Assembly: GCA_001464165.1 (NCBI GenBank)
Contig: LNEX01000366.1
Coordinates: 1-18,023 of the forward strand
Source of the DNA: a bacterium Ga0077546
GTDB taxonomy: Bacteria; Cyanobacteriota; Vampirovibrionia; Obscuribacterales; Obscuribacteraceae
DNA length: 18,023 nucleotides
Direction: 5' to 3'
The notes below the pieces were generated by a model, which had not been told where the DNA came from, did not search any database, and saw nothing but the letters and a program-made list of their open reading frames with translations. How positions within the stretch are numbered: the first letter of the stretch is position 1; each line of letters opens with the position of its first letter. Below, piece after piece: positions 1-7,698 of the stretch. A program made the translations under genes and the position numbers.

Positions 1-544
<544 letters not shown>

Positions 545-550
545 TGCGAG

Positions 551-554
551 CCTC
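551..554 (-). promoter_or_regulatory. Ribosome binding site of the poly-Ser protein
   Basis: GAGG lies on the minus strand six bases before ATG 544. It supports this start and this reading frame over the two competing low-complexity frames. Confidence 0.55.
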
Positions 555-701
555 ATGGTTCGGGATACCGGGGAGCAGATGATAGCGCAGCCGCCGCATA
601 AATTAGCCGATATAAAAGAGGTCTTAGGAAGAGCGAGCACACAATTAACGAGCAAAGCTCGGCAGGCAGCGAGACAAACTATGTGGCGGAAATCACCATA
701 T

Positions 702-1763
702 TCAGCGATTAATTTCTCGCGAAACACGCTTAAGCTCTTGCCAAAATTTTAATTCAGCATCAGTTTTGAGCATACTCTGACCCCACCAGCCAACTAAAGA
801 ACAACCACTTGCTTTCGCGAGTCCGACCATGTTCTCTAGTTCACGACTAGAAGGAGTGCGAATAGTGGCTGTTACTTCCCTTGGTAGAGCTCTATAAATC
901 GTCTTCAGAGTAGATTCATCATAATGATTAGCCATTGAAAAGGCCTGAAGCACCACACCATATTTTTTCGTTGGCAAATTCTCCTTCAGCCAACGTGCAT
1001 ATTGCGGGATCAAATCAGAATACCCAAGCTCTAGGCCACGGGCGTAAGGGCCAGTCAATTTCGCCAGCTCTTTGGGAATGGGATAAATATCGAAAACCAC
1101 AGTATCAGCCCACTGACTATGTTGCTTAACTCGATTGAGGTAGTTAGTTCGCTCACTTTCTGAAAGCGGCTTCTCAGTATCAGCCAGAATCGGCGCATGA
1201 ACCATAACCACAGGCAAAGTCGAATCAATCAATTTGACACGTTGATAGAGCGCCTGCGACTGGCTCACTGGTAGGCTGCGATGGGCCGGTTCATCATAGG
1301 CATAAACAGCATAAATGTTCTCTCTTCCAGCCCAGTCAACCAGCTTTCTTAGCGGGTCATCACCGAGTGCACAAAGTTTGCCGTCAGGATACAAAATCTC
1401 AGCGGCAACCAAAAGCTTAATGCCATGGCGTTTCATCGCATTGATGGCATTATCGTCTTTCTTATATTGTGGAAAGAAATCTGACTCAAAACCAAGAGAT
1501 TTTGGCTCTGGAGCCTCTTGGTACTGCGTGAAGGGCAGAAAAACCTTGATGCCACCGGCCTGTAGCTCGGCAAAAATCTCGTCATAATTGCGTCTTGCAG
1601 CAATTGGCTTAGGCACTCCGGCCGCCAGAACTGCAATCGGAAGGGTTTTGCTATCCGGTTGAGCAGACAGCCCAGGACGACAATAGGCAGCTGATGGAAA
1701 CGAAAGTAGGGCACAAAGAAGCGAAATCACTGCCTTTGCGGCCCTGTGGGCGCTCTGCCTCAT
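702..1763 (-). CDS. Secreted TIM-barrel protein, glycoside-hydrolase-like
   Basis: The protein has 353 residues with an N-terminal signal peptide (hydrophobic stretch 10-26, likely cut near SAAYC/RP). The rest alternates beta strands and helices as expected for a (beta/alpha)8 barrel: LPIAVLAAG, GIKVFLPF, GIKLLVAAEI, IYAVYAYDEP, LPVVMVHAP, TVVFDIYP, KYGVVLQAF, CSLVGWWGQS. The acidic pair D157-E158 after the fourth strand (YAYDEP) sits where clan-A glycoside hydrolases carry the acid/base residue. D225 after VVF and the Trp pair W326-W327 at the eighth strand also fit such an active site. Export plus this fold suggests action on an extracellular glycan, but the substrate is not visible and a catalytically dead barrel is possible. 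The ATG at 1763 has an AGG 8 nt upstream. It is divergent from the beta-trefoil gene across a 99-bp gap. Confidence 0.85.
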   Translation of the reverse strand: MRQSAHRAAKAVISLLCALLSFPSAAYCRPGLSAQPDSKTLPIAVLAAGVPKPIAARRNYDEIFAELQAGGIKVFLPFTQYQEAPEPKSLGFESDFFPQYKKDDNAINAMKRHGIKLLVAAEILYPDGKLCALGDDPLRKLVDWAGRENIYAVYAYDEPAHRSLPVSQSQALYQRVKLIDSTLPVVMVHAPILADTEKPLSESERTNYLNRVKQHSQWADTVVFDIYPIPKELAKLTGPYARGLELGYSDLIPQYARWLKENLPTKKYGVVLQAFSMANHYDESTLKTIYRALPREVTATIRTPSSRELENMVGLAKASGCSLVGWWGQSMLKTDAELKFWQELKRVSREINR

Positions 1764-1850
1764 ACTTAAAACCTAAGATTGTCAAACTGGTACAATATGC
1801 TCCTTATTCTCACTTTCCCCGGTAGCATTTGCAAGTACCAGGTCAGGCTT

Positions 1851-1855
1851 AGGAG
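1851..1855 (+). promoter_or_regulatory. Ribosome binding site of the beta-trefoil gene
   Basis: AGGAG lies 7 nt before ATG 1863. It is one of the clearest Shine-Dalgarno sites in the window and fixes this start over the out-of-frame ATG at 1859. Confidence 0.7.
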
Positions 1856-1862
1856 CTGATGC

Positions 1863-2390
1863 ATGAAAATTATCGAAAAGATGGCGATCGCAATCTCATT
1901 AGTAGCAGCAACTATTGTGCCGACTATTGCGCCATCAATGGCAGAAGTTCCTAGTTTGCCTAACACTGGCACTTATTTTATCGTCAATTTAGCGAACGAA
2001 CAGGCTCTAGAAGCCGGCCAAGCCAGTATGGGTCAATACGTTGGTACCCGTGAATTTACCAAAGCTGGTTTACAAAAATGGGCTATCAAACGCAAAATAG
2101 ACATCAAGACTAATAAGCCCACAAACCGCTACACTATAAGCCTTGCTGGTGAGACCACTGGCTTGAACTTCCAACCACATCCGGTCTCAGCTATGCAGTC
2201 TATCATCAGCAATGACACCTCAGTGTTTGTGCTGGCCCCAGCTGAATCTGGTTTTCAAGTTAAGAGTGTAGCAAGAAATGGTGATGCCTTGTGTATCCTC
2301 GAAAGCCCTCCGTCGTACACTGAAACTCGTTTCGGTCCAAGTGATGGCACTGATAAATTCCTCTGGAAATTTATCCCAGCTGCTGAATAA
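1863..2390 (+). CDS. Secreted beta-trefoil protein (ricin-B / protease-inhibitor-like)
   Basis: The protein has 175 residues with a signal peptide of about 27 (hydrophobic MAIAISLVAATIVP, likely cut after SMA). The mature 148 residues are all-beta in appearance. TYFIVNLANEQALEA, a QKWAI signature at 71-75, NRYTISLAGETTGLNF, and a final FLWKFIPA at 166-173 recall the repeated W-containing hairpins of ricin-type beta-trefoils and the mushroom trefoil protease inhibitors (I66/I48 type). The family assignment is by eye and could equally mean a carbohydrate-binding trefoil. A strong ribosome site precedes it. The next gene, a secreted caspase-like protease, starts 21 bp downstream on the same strand, so the two are probably co-transcribed. 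This raises the possibility that the trefoil restrains or targets the protease. Confidence 0.75.
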   Translation: MKIIEKMAIAISLVAATIVPTIAPSMAEVPSLPNTGTYFIVNLANEQALEAGQASMGQYVGTREFTKAGLQKWAIKRKIDIKTNKPTNRYTISLAGETTGLNFQPHPVSAMQSIISNDTSVFVLAPAESGFQVKSVARNGDALCILESPPSYTETRFGPSDGTDKFLWKFIPAAE

Positions 2391-2411
2391 ATGAATGAAT
2401 AAATAATTGAT

Positions 2412-3803
2412 ATGGCATATGGTTCATGGCGCAAATTAGCCACTAGAGTATTTGCATATAGCACGCTGTGTGCAGCTAGCTTCAACGGCTGGCAATGTCA
2501 CTTACTGCCAGCGGCCATAGCTCAATCAACCGACAGTGCCACACCTACTCGACTAGAGTCTAATCAGATAGAAGGAGAAGCAGAAGCCGCAGGGCAGAGC
2601 TACTACTATACTTTTACCGCCGGACCTGGCGATCTGACGATAAAGGTAGATGGAGAAACCGACTTTTATTCAACCACTGCCCATGTCATTCTTCACGATG
2701 AGCGAGGCTTAGAACTAGGCAAAGTCGCACTGAACGCCACCGGCAATAGTGGCAACAAATCAGCAACAATACACCTGGCAAAGTCGCATCTGATAAAGAT
2801 GCAAATTATGCTTGGAGTCAATGTGGGCATCCATCTCAAATACAAAGTCAGTCTGGCTGGGCCTGTAGACCTAATGGCACAACAGACTAGACTTGCTAGT
2901 GCCAGCTCAAGAGAAGCGCGAAAAGAGCGCGAAGCAGAGCCGATTGCTAAAGAAGCGAGCACTGACAACAATACGCACGTTGACGACTCTAACTCTGTCT
3001 CTAGCTCTAACTCAAGCAACACCCCAATTGAAGACAAATGGGCGTTCATCGTGGGTGTGAGCAAATTTGCAAAAGCCTCCATCAATCTCAAGTACCCAGC
3101 AAAAGACGCCAAAGATCTCTCAACCTACTTAATCAATGAAGCCAACTTTGCCCCTGACCACGTCAAACTTTTGGTAGACGAGCAAGCCACAAAAGAACGA
3201 GTTCTAGCAGAGCTGGGTGACAAATGGTTGCCCCGACGAGCCCATCCAAACGACCTCGTACTAATTTTCATTTCCACTCACGGAAGCCCGTCGCAGGCCG
3301 ACCTTGAAGGGCTCAACTACCTGGTCATGCACAATACCGACCCAGACAGTCTATATGCTACGGGCCTGCCCTTATCAGACCTAGCAGCGGCAATTAAGCA
3401 ACGGGTGCATTCTAATCGAGTGGTGCTAATCATCGATGCTTGTCACAGTGGTGCTGCCAATACGGCCAAAGGACTAACGCGTGTAGGTAACATCGATAGT
3501 GCCGCGCTGTCGCAAGGTACAGGGCAACTAATCATCTGTAGCAGCCTGCCCAACCAAGTTTCGTGGGAATCAAAGCGCTACCAGAATGGCGTCTTTACCC
3601 ATCAATTAATAGAGGCGCTACGCTCGGGCAAGCCCACACTTAGTCAGGCCTTTGAGCGCCTGAAAGAGTCAGTTCAGAGCGAAGTTTTACAAGACCGCGC
3701 CGAGCTGCAGACGGCAGTACTAAAAAGCAAATGGAAAGGTAATGACTTAATCATTTCTGCCCCAGCTACCAAGCCGCGACGCCTGCCTGCCGATTTCAAA
3801 TAA
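2412..3803 (+). CDS. Secreted caspase-like cysteine protease (C14 family, bacterial orthocaspase)
   Basis: The protein has 463 residues. Residues 1-37 look like a long signal peptide ending AIA, so the enzyme is probably exported. Residues 47-149 form a beta-sandwich-like region (QSYYYTFTAGPGDLTIKVDG, TTAHVILHDERG, KYKVSLAG) resembling bacterial pre-peptidase C-terminal domains, here placed N-terminally. A charged then Ser/Asn-rich linker (165-205) follows. The caspase-like domain runs from 208 to about 450: WAFIVGVSKF, catalytic His290 in FISTHGS, catalytic Cys344 in LIIDACHSGA, and the C-terminal SSLPNQVSWES and NGVFTHQLIEAL segments. Both members of the catalytic dyad are present, so activity is expected. 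Orthocaspases usually cut after Arg or Lys; that is family knowledge. The start has no good ribosome site, suggesting coupling to the trefoil gene. It ends 5 bp from a convergent gene. Confidence 0.9.
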   Translation: MAYGSWRKLATRVFAYSTLCAASFNGWQCHLLPAAIAQSTDSATPTRLESNQIEGEAEAAGQSYYYTFTAGPGDLTIKVDGETDFYSTTAHVILHDERGLELGKVALNATGNSGNKSATIHLAKSHLIKMQIMLGVNVGIHLKYKVSLAGPVDLMAQQTRLASASSREARKEREAEPIAKEASTDNNTHVDDSNSVSSSNSSNTPIEDKWAFIVGVSKFAKASINLKYPAKDAKDLSTYLINEANFAPDHVKLLVDEQATKERVLAELGDKWLPRRAHPNDLVLIFISTHGSPSQADLEGLNYLVMHNTDPDSLYATGLPLSDLAAAIKQRVHSNRVVLIIDACHSGAANTAKGLTRVGNIDSAALSQGTGQLIICSSLPNQVSWESKRYQNGVFTHQLIEALRSGKPTLSQAFERLKESVQSEVLQDRAELQTAVLKSKWKGNDLIISAPATKPRRLPADFK

Positions 3804-3808
3804 TTGGG

Positions 3809-4516
3809 CTACTCCAGTCTAATGAAAGTCGCCGGACTGTACTTCGGTTGAGACTTCTCGATGATCAAGCCAAAGTGCACCAGTTTTTCTTTGCCATCAG
3901 TATCGTGCCAACGGTTTAAGAATTCTTTTGTTGGAATGAAAGCATAATTGCTTAGTGTGGAAGGATCCATAAAAAAGACATTGTTGGTGTCATACCCAAT
4001 AGCGACTACATAATGTCCATCTAGCCAATCTTTGGAATAGTCAACAGTCTTGTCCGCCCAGGCCTGAATCAAACAAATAACAGGCTTACCATCAGCAATG
4101 CCCTTCTTTAGGTCATCAATGGTCATGTCCTTCAATACTTTGACCAAGTAACCTTTGGCCTTCGCTAAGCGTACCATCTCTTGATAGTGCGTCCCTGTTT
4201 TAGGAACTGCTTTCAATTCTTTTGCTAACTGGTCTTCGCGATAATCATCCCCAAAATAGGCAAAGACTGATTGCAGAGCGGCAACGCCACAAGTAAAATC
4301 AGTCGACTGGCGCACCATAGGAACTGTAATTAGATTTCGAGGCGCTTTTGCTGCAGAAATCTTTGGCGCAGAAATCCGTGGCTGAGAAATCGGAAAGGTA
4401 GAAGCTGCTGATTTACCTATTTTTTCTTCAGCCATTACGAGCTGCATTGCAGGAAAAAATGACAAGCACAGCATCGTGCCAACAAATAAGATTTGGCGAA
4501 CAGTTCTTTGACTCAT
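3809..4516 (-). CDS. Secreted C39-like (papain-fold) cysteine peptidase
   Basis: The protein has 235 residues from ATG 4516, which follows the upstream TPR gene's TAG by one base. A longer in-frame start at 4732 exists, but its extra 72 residues are a shadow of the TPR coding sequence, while ATG 4516 begins a clear signal peptide (RQILFVGTMLCLSFF, cut near VMA). A low-complexity linker (35-60) leads to the peptidase domain: VPMVRQSTDFTCGVAAL with Cys76, DGHYVVAIGYD with His168, and FMDPST with Asp184. These are the Cys-His-Asp triad of peptidase family C39-like/papain-like domains. Canonical C39 domains process bacteriocin leaders inside ABC transporters. This one has no transporter and is secreted, so its substrate is unknown. 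It is last in the four-gene operon. Confidence 0.88.
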   Translation of the reverse strand: MSQRTVRQILFVGTMLCLSFFPAMQLVMAEEKIGKSAASTFPISQPRISAPKISAAKAPRNLITVPMVRQSTDFTCGVAALQSVFAYFGDDYREDQLAKELKAVPKTGTHYQEMVRLAKAKGYLVKVLKDMTIDDLKKGIADGKPVICLIQAWADKTVDYSKDWLDGHYVVAIGYDTNNVFFMDPSTLSNYAFIPTKEFLNRWHDTDGKEKLVHFGLIIEKSQPKYSPATFIRLE

Positions 4517-4517
4517 A

Positions 4518-5105
4518 CTATTCAACTGCTTCACTTTCGAACCACTTAGACAAAAACATGTCTCGTTTTGCCAAGTCTTTCTTGCCAAGCTTCTCATAGG
4601 CACGCGAACGCCAGAAATAGGCATCACCAGCAGTTCGATCGAAACTAATTCTACTGGTTGCATACTTAACGGCTTCATCATGCTGCCCCAACCGTTCGCA
4701 GGCTTCAGCCATAGGCCCAAACAGATACTCACTATTGATAGTATCTTTCTTCAGCGCTCCCTTGCACTGATCGAGCGCTTCTTGATAGCGCTTCAGATGA
4801 TTCAGGCAGTCTGCGTGATAGGCAATAAATTGATTGTCGTCCGACTTCAATGTCTTGATCTTTTCATAATCGCGCAAGGCCTGTTCGTATTTTTTGTTCA
4901 CCTCAAAGATACATGCTCTCGAATAATATCCCTCGAAGTCATTAGGAGATTTTGAAATAGCAATGCCGCTCAGCTCAATTTCACGGGCTCGCATGAGAGC
5001 GGCTTTTTTATGTTCACCCAATTTGTCATAAAGCTCAGCTCTATTACTGAAGCTATCTACCTCCTTACTGGGGCTTTCTCTGACCTCTGCCTCGTAAAGA
5101 GCCAA
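4518..5105 (-). CDS. TPR-repeat protein with uncertain N-terminus
   Basis: The protein has 195 residues from the first standard start, TTG 5105. At least four TPR-like helix pairs are visible: YYSRACIFEVNKKYEQALRD, YHADCLNHLKRYQEALDQC, MAEACERLGQHDEAVKYA, and FWRSRAYEKLGKKDLAKRD. TPRs mediate protein-protein contacts. The same frame stays open upstream to a TAA at 5214-5216 and still reads as good TPR (DYEYRADYLEKVGEAKKAAA), so the real protein probably begins further up. No ATG, GTG or TTG lies there, only ATT at 5183 or ATA at 5210. An ATG at 5206 follows the upstream gene's TAG directly but is in another frame and stops at 5153-5155. Non-standard initiation, or a frameshift between 5153 and 5206, would explain this. 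No signal peptide is visible. It is coupled to the peptidase gene by a 1-nt gap. Confidence 0.75.
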   Translation of the reverse strand: MALYEAEVRESPSKEVDSFSNRAELYDKLGEHKKAALMRAREIELSGIAISKSPNDFEGYYSRACIFEVNKKYEQALRDYEKIKTLKSDDNQFIAYHADCLNHLKRYQEALDQCKGALKKDTINSEYLFGPMAEACERLGQHDEAVKYATSRISFDRTAGDAYFWRSRAYEKLGKKDLAKRDMFLSKWFESEAVE

Positions 5106-5206
5106 CGCCTTTCGTCTGTCTGCGGCAGCTTTCTTAGCCTCTCCGACTTTTTCTAAGTAGTCAGCCCTATATTCATAGTCAATGGCATCTTTAGAATTTT
5201 GCTCAT

Positions 5207-6064
5207 CTATTTCTTATCTTTGGCGCCGAGCAATTGATGTAATCTTGCACTCAATTTAAAAGCATTTGAATTCTCCGGCGCTTCAATTTTCCATTGCTCA
5301 AGCTCTTTCTGAGCCTGGCCAAACTTTCCCTGAGAGATCAAGATAGTTATCTGCTCTTCGCGGGCATCGGCAGTCCAAGTGTCATCCGCCTGAGCTATAA
5401 CTTTGTTCAAAAGATCCAAAGCTTGGCTCTCTTTGCCCTGCTTGGCCAACTCTTTGGAAAGATCGAGCGTATACAGACCCAGCGGTTTTTCATCTCTTGC
5501 AGCCCTAGCATAATCTTCCAAGGCCTCCTTCTTTCGGCCGAGGTCGCTATTGATAGAGGCTCTTGCAAAGTAAAACCTAGATTCATTGCCATCGAGCTGA
5601 ATCGCTTTATTGACATCCCTTAGGGCTTCGTCAGATCGGTGCAAATTATCGAATACAGATGACCGCTCAGAATACCAACTAGCTTTCTCATGCTCTAAAG
5701 AGAGCGCTCTGTTGTAATCATCCAAGGCCAACTTATATCGATCGGGCAAATCACTATGAAAATAGGCATTACCACGATTTCTTAATACTGCGGCGTTATT
5801 AGGATTGGCTAGGACTTTCTCATTCAACCGCTCGAAGTCAGAGCTTGTGGGACTATACAGGTCAACATCGCCCTTCAATTCGTCAGTGTTGGTTGCCCCC
5901 AAGATCCGCAATATGCTCTTACCTGTAGCTTTGGGATCTGACTCATCGCTGTGGGAGCAGCCTGAAAGTAAAATCGTTATCGATAGGGGCAAAATTGCGC
6001 AACTTACCAAACTTACACAGCCTTGCAAACGAGACCTAAGAATAGTTCTTTTTAGTCCAAACAT
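5207..6064 (-). CDS. TPR-repeat lipoprotein
   Basis: The protein has 285 residues from ATG 6064; TTG 6082 and GTG 6070 are in-frame alternatives. A basic N-terminus and hydrophobic stretch end in a lipobox (ITILLSGC, Cys36), so the protein is probably lipid-anchored on the outer face of the cytoplasmic membrane or carried on to an outer membrane. From about residue 75 it consists of TPR units: NNAAVLRNRGNAYFHSDL, LALDDYNRALSLEHEK, DEALRDVNKAIQLDG, RKKEALEDYARAARDE, QALDLLNKVIAQADD, and KFGQAQKELEQW. It likely scaffolds other exported proteins, plausibly the hydrolase and peptidase encoded by its operon neighbours; that link is inference. It lies 41 bp after the beta-lactamase-like gene, and its TAG abuts an ATG that may be the original start of the next gene. 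Confidence 0.87.
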   Translation of the reverse strand: MFGLKRTILRSRLQGCVSLVSCAILPLSITILLSGCSHSDESDPKATGKSILRILGATNTDELKGDVDLYSPTSSDFERLNEKVLANPNNAAVLRNRGNAYFHSDLPDRYKLALDDYNRALSLEHEKASWYSERSSVFDNLHRSDEALRDVNKAIQLDGNESRFYFARASINSDLGRKKEALEDYARAARDEKPLGLYTLDLSKELAKQGKESQALDLLNKVIAQADDTWTADAREEQITILISQGKFGQAQKELEQWKIEAPENSNAFKLSARLHQLLGAKDKK

Positions 6065-6105
6065 CGACACACCATTAACCAAGAAACAGACCCTAACGAC
6101 ACGAC

Positions 6106-7479
6106 CTACTGCTCACTGCTATTTGCTTTCTGTTTGCGCTGCAAGAAGTTCCGAAAAACCTTTTTCTCTTGCTGATCGACAACGCCATCATGATTGCGAT
6201 CAAGTAAGCGCATAAATCTTCCCCCTTTACCAACGCCACCCCGCCCAACACCACTTTGGGCTGAGCCACCTTGTCTTCCCGGCGTGCTTCCAGACCGCCT
6301 CAAACCTGGCAATGCCCGCGGTCTAGTTGACGCTCCTTCAGAATCTGCATGCCCTCGGGTCAAGAGCTGCCAAAACGCCACATCAGAAAATCTCGTATTA
6401 TCTGCTCCTGGTATAAGCTCCGATTTTACATCAGCTTGACGCACCACAATTAGTTTCATGCTTGGAATAACATAAAGCCGCTGCTTACCAGCGCCAGCAG
6501 CCATGACTAAGTCGTTCGGAACACCCGGCGCTCCGTAGTGCAGGTCAGAAGCCATAGTTAGTGTTCGTATGCTGCTTCTGAGCTTAGCGTCAATGGGGCG
6601 ATTCAACCACCAAGACAGTCCATACATAGGATTAGCAGCAGTGCCGACAAAAAGAGTCTTTATATTTTCAGACTTAATAATCTGCTTGCCACCAGTCATG
6701 CCACCATTTAGGACTAGCTCGCCAACCTTAGCCCATTCTCTTGCGGTAAGTGCTGCGCCCTGAGGCATGAGCGGCATACCATCACGTCCCTTGCGCCATA
6801 GACCCACATGAATATCGGCAGGGTTGAGTACTCTGCGCTTAAGGTAGTCGACCATAGTGGAGTCTGTTCCTTTAAAATCATTATTGCCCTTGAGCTTGCG
6901 CACCATTAGCTCGCCAAAAACCTGAAATGGTGCTGGGCCATATTGAAACTTCTCTCCTGGCTTCGCTGTTATCTCAGCTTGCAAAGCCTGTGCATAAGGC
7001 GGCGCCATGCCAGTAGCCGATGTGATACCAGAAGTTAGGGAGAGTAGATTTCTAATGGTGATATTCTCTCTCTTGGGATCACCCTGCCATTCGCTAATTG
7101 TGTCTGAAACTTTCTCGTCAAGACTAAGAATTCCGTCCTCGCTGGCGGCAAGGGCACATATGCCGGTAAAGCTCTTTGTTCCACTGGCAAGCTCATGGGG
7201 CTCAGATGCCGAATGACCATTGGGATAATCTTCAAATATTAATTTGCCATCCTCAATAACAAGCATTGAGAAGCCTCGCGCCTTGGCACTGTAGGCAGCC
7301 GCAGCCTGGCAGTTCTTTAGAGTCACTTTTAGCGTCTCGACCTTTGAAACTGACTGGCCTTCCATTGAATCAGAACCCGAGGTAGCTTCCGCGGATGTCG
7401 GAGAGGCGCAACCTAAAAACACTGATGAACCGACAAGCAGGCTCATCAAAGCTGTTGTTGTAAAAGCCTTAAAGGTCAT
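6106..7479 (-). CDS. Exported beta-lactamase-fold serine hydrolase with C-terminal EF-hand
   Basis: The protein has 457 residues from ATG 7479, chosen over GTG 7500 because GGAGA sits 6 nt upstream. It has an N-terminal signal with FLGC at 21-24, so it may be a lipoprotein, or it may be cut later near AEA. The serine beta-lactamase/esterase fold (class C, PBP-like) covers about 65-375. Ser99 and Lys102 form the SxxK motif (LASGTKSF). Tyr180 in FQYGPAPF stands where YxN lies, with Pro for the usual Asn. GAGK near 328-331 may replace the KTG strand. Such domains hydrolyse esters, D-amino-acid peptides or beta-lactams, and the altered second motif argues against assuming lactamase activity. A Gly/Arg/Ser linker (380-420) leads to an EF-hand loop at 427-438 (D-x-N-x-D-G-x-x-D-x-x-E) that should bind calcium. 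It heads the four-gene operon. Confidence 0.87.
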   Translation of the reverse strand: MTFKAFTTTALMSLLVGSSVFLGCASPTSAEATSGSDSMEGQSVSKVETLKVTLKNCQAAAAYSAKARGFSMLVIEDGKLIFEDYPNGHSASEPHELASGTKSFTGICALAASEDGILSLDEKVSDTISEWQGDPKRENITIRNLLSLTSGITSATGMAPPYAQALQAEITAKPGEKFQYGPAPFQVFGELMVRKLKGNNDFKGTDSTMVDYLKRRVLNPADIHVGLWRKGRDGMPLMPQGAALTAREWAKVGELVLNGGMTGGKQIIKSENIKTLFVGTAANPMYGLSWWLNRPIDAKLRSSIRTLTMASDLHYGAPGVPNDLVMAAGAGKQRLYVIPSMKLIVVRQADVKSELIPGADNTRFSDVAFWQLLTRGHADSEGASTRPRALPGLRRSGSTPGRQGGSAQSGVGRGGVGKGGRFMRLLDRNHDGVVDQQEKKVFRNFLQRKQKANSSEQ

Positions 7480-7485
7480 AGCAGG

Positions 7486-7490
7486 TCTCC
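7486..7490 (-). promoter_or_regulatory. Ribosome binding site of the EF-hand hydrolase
   Basis: GGAGA on the minus strand lies 6 nt before ATG 7479. The alternative GTG at 7500 has no such site upstream, so ATG 7479 is preferred. Confidence 0.65.
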
Positions 7491-7589
7491 AATCGTTCAC
7501 TCGGTAGCATTTTACACACTCTCGCCGACTACCCCTTTGAATGATGGTTAATACAGCAGTAGAAGCCTAAGCAGAGCTGGTGACCTTGG

Positions 7590-7603
7590 CAGCTTGAAAG
7601 CTG
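7590..7603. repeat. Short perfect inverted repeat in the divergent intergenic region
   Basis: CAGCTT and AAGCTG are separated by two bases, giving a dyad in the gap between the hydrolase operon and the carbonic anhydrase gene. It could be a regulator binding site. With only six paired bases, chance is possible. Confidence 0.3.
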
Positions 7604-7655
7604 GGTGAAAGGAAGCGCTGAGAAGCTAGTAATACTGGCAGGCGTGTTCTATCCG

Positions 7656-7678
7656 GCCAGATAAACTCAGCCAGATAA
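7656..7678 (+). repeat. Two 9-bp direct repeats ahead of the carbonic anhydrase gene
   Basis: GCCAGATAA occurs at 7656-7664 and again at 7670-7678, a 14-bp period, ending 20 bp before the start codon. It may be an operator or leader element. No function can be read from sequence alone. Confidence 0.4.
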
Positions 7679-7686
7679 GCGCAGCC

Positions 7687-7692
7687 GGAGAG
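7687..7692 (+). promoter_or_regulatory. Ribosome binding site of the carbonic anhydrase gene
   Basis: GGAGAG lies six bases before ATG 7699 and supports that start. Confidence 0.7.
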
Positions 7693-7698
7693 ACAAAC

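Noticed and set aside
555..752. Plus-strand 65-codon open frame
   Set aside because: It overlaps the end of the TIM-barrel gene antisense, has no ribosome site and resembles nothing known to me.
4517..4732. N-terminal extension of the C39-like peptidase to ATG 4732
   Set aside because: The extra residues overlap the TPR gene in another frame. The start at 4516 gives a clean signal peptide and a 1-nt operon junction.
6106..7479. Calling the hydrolase an antibiotic-resistance beta-lactamase
   Set aside because: The Y-x-N motif is altered and the KTG motif is not clear. The fold is shared by many esterases and peptidases.
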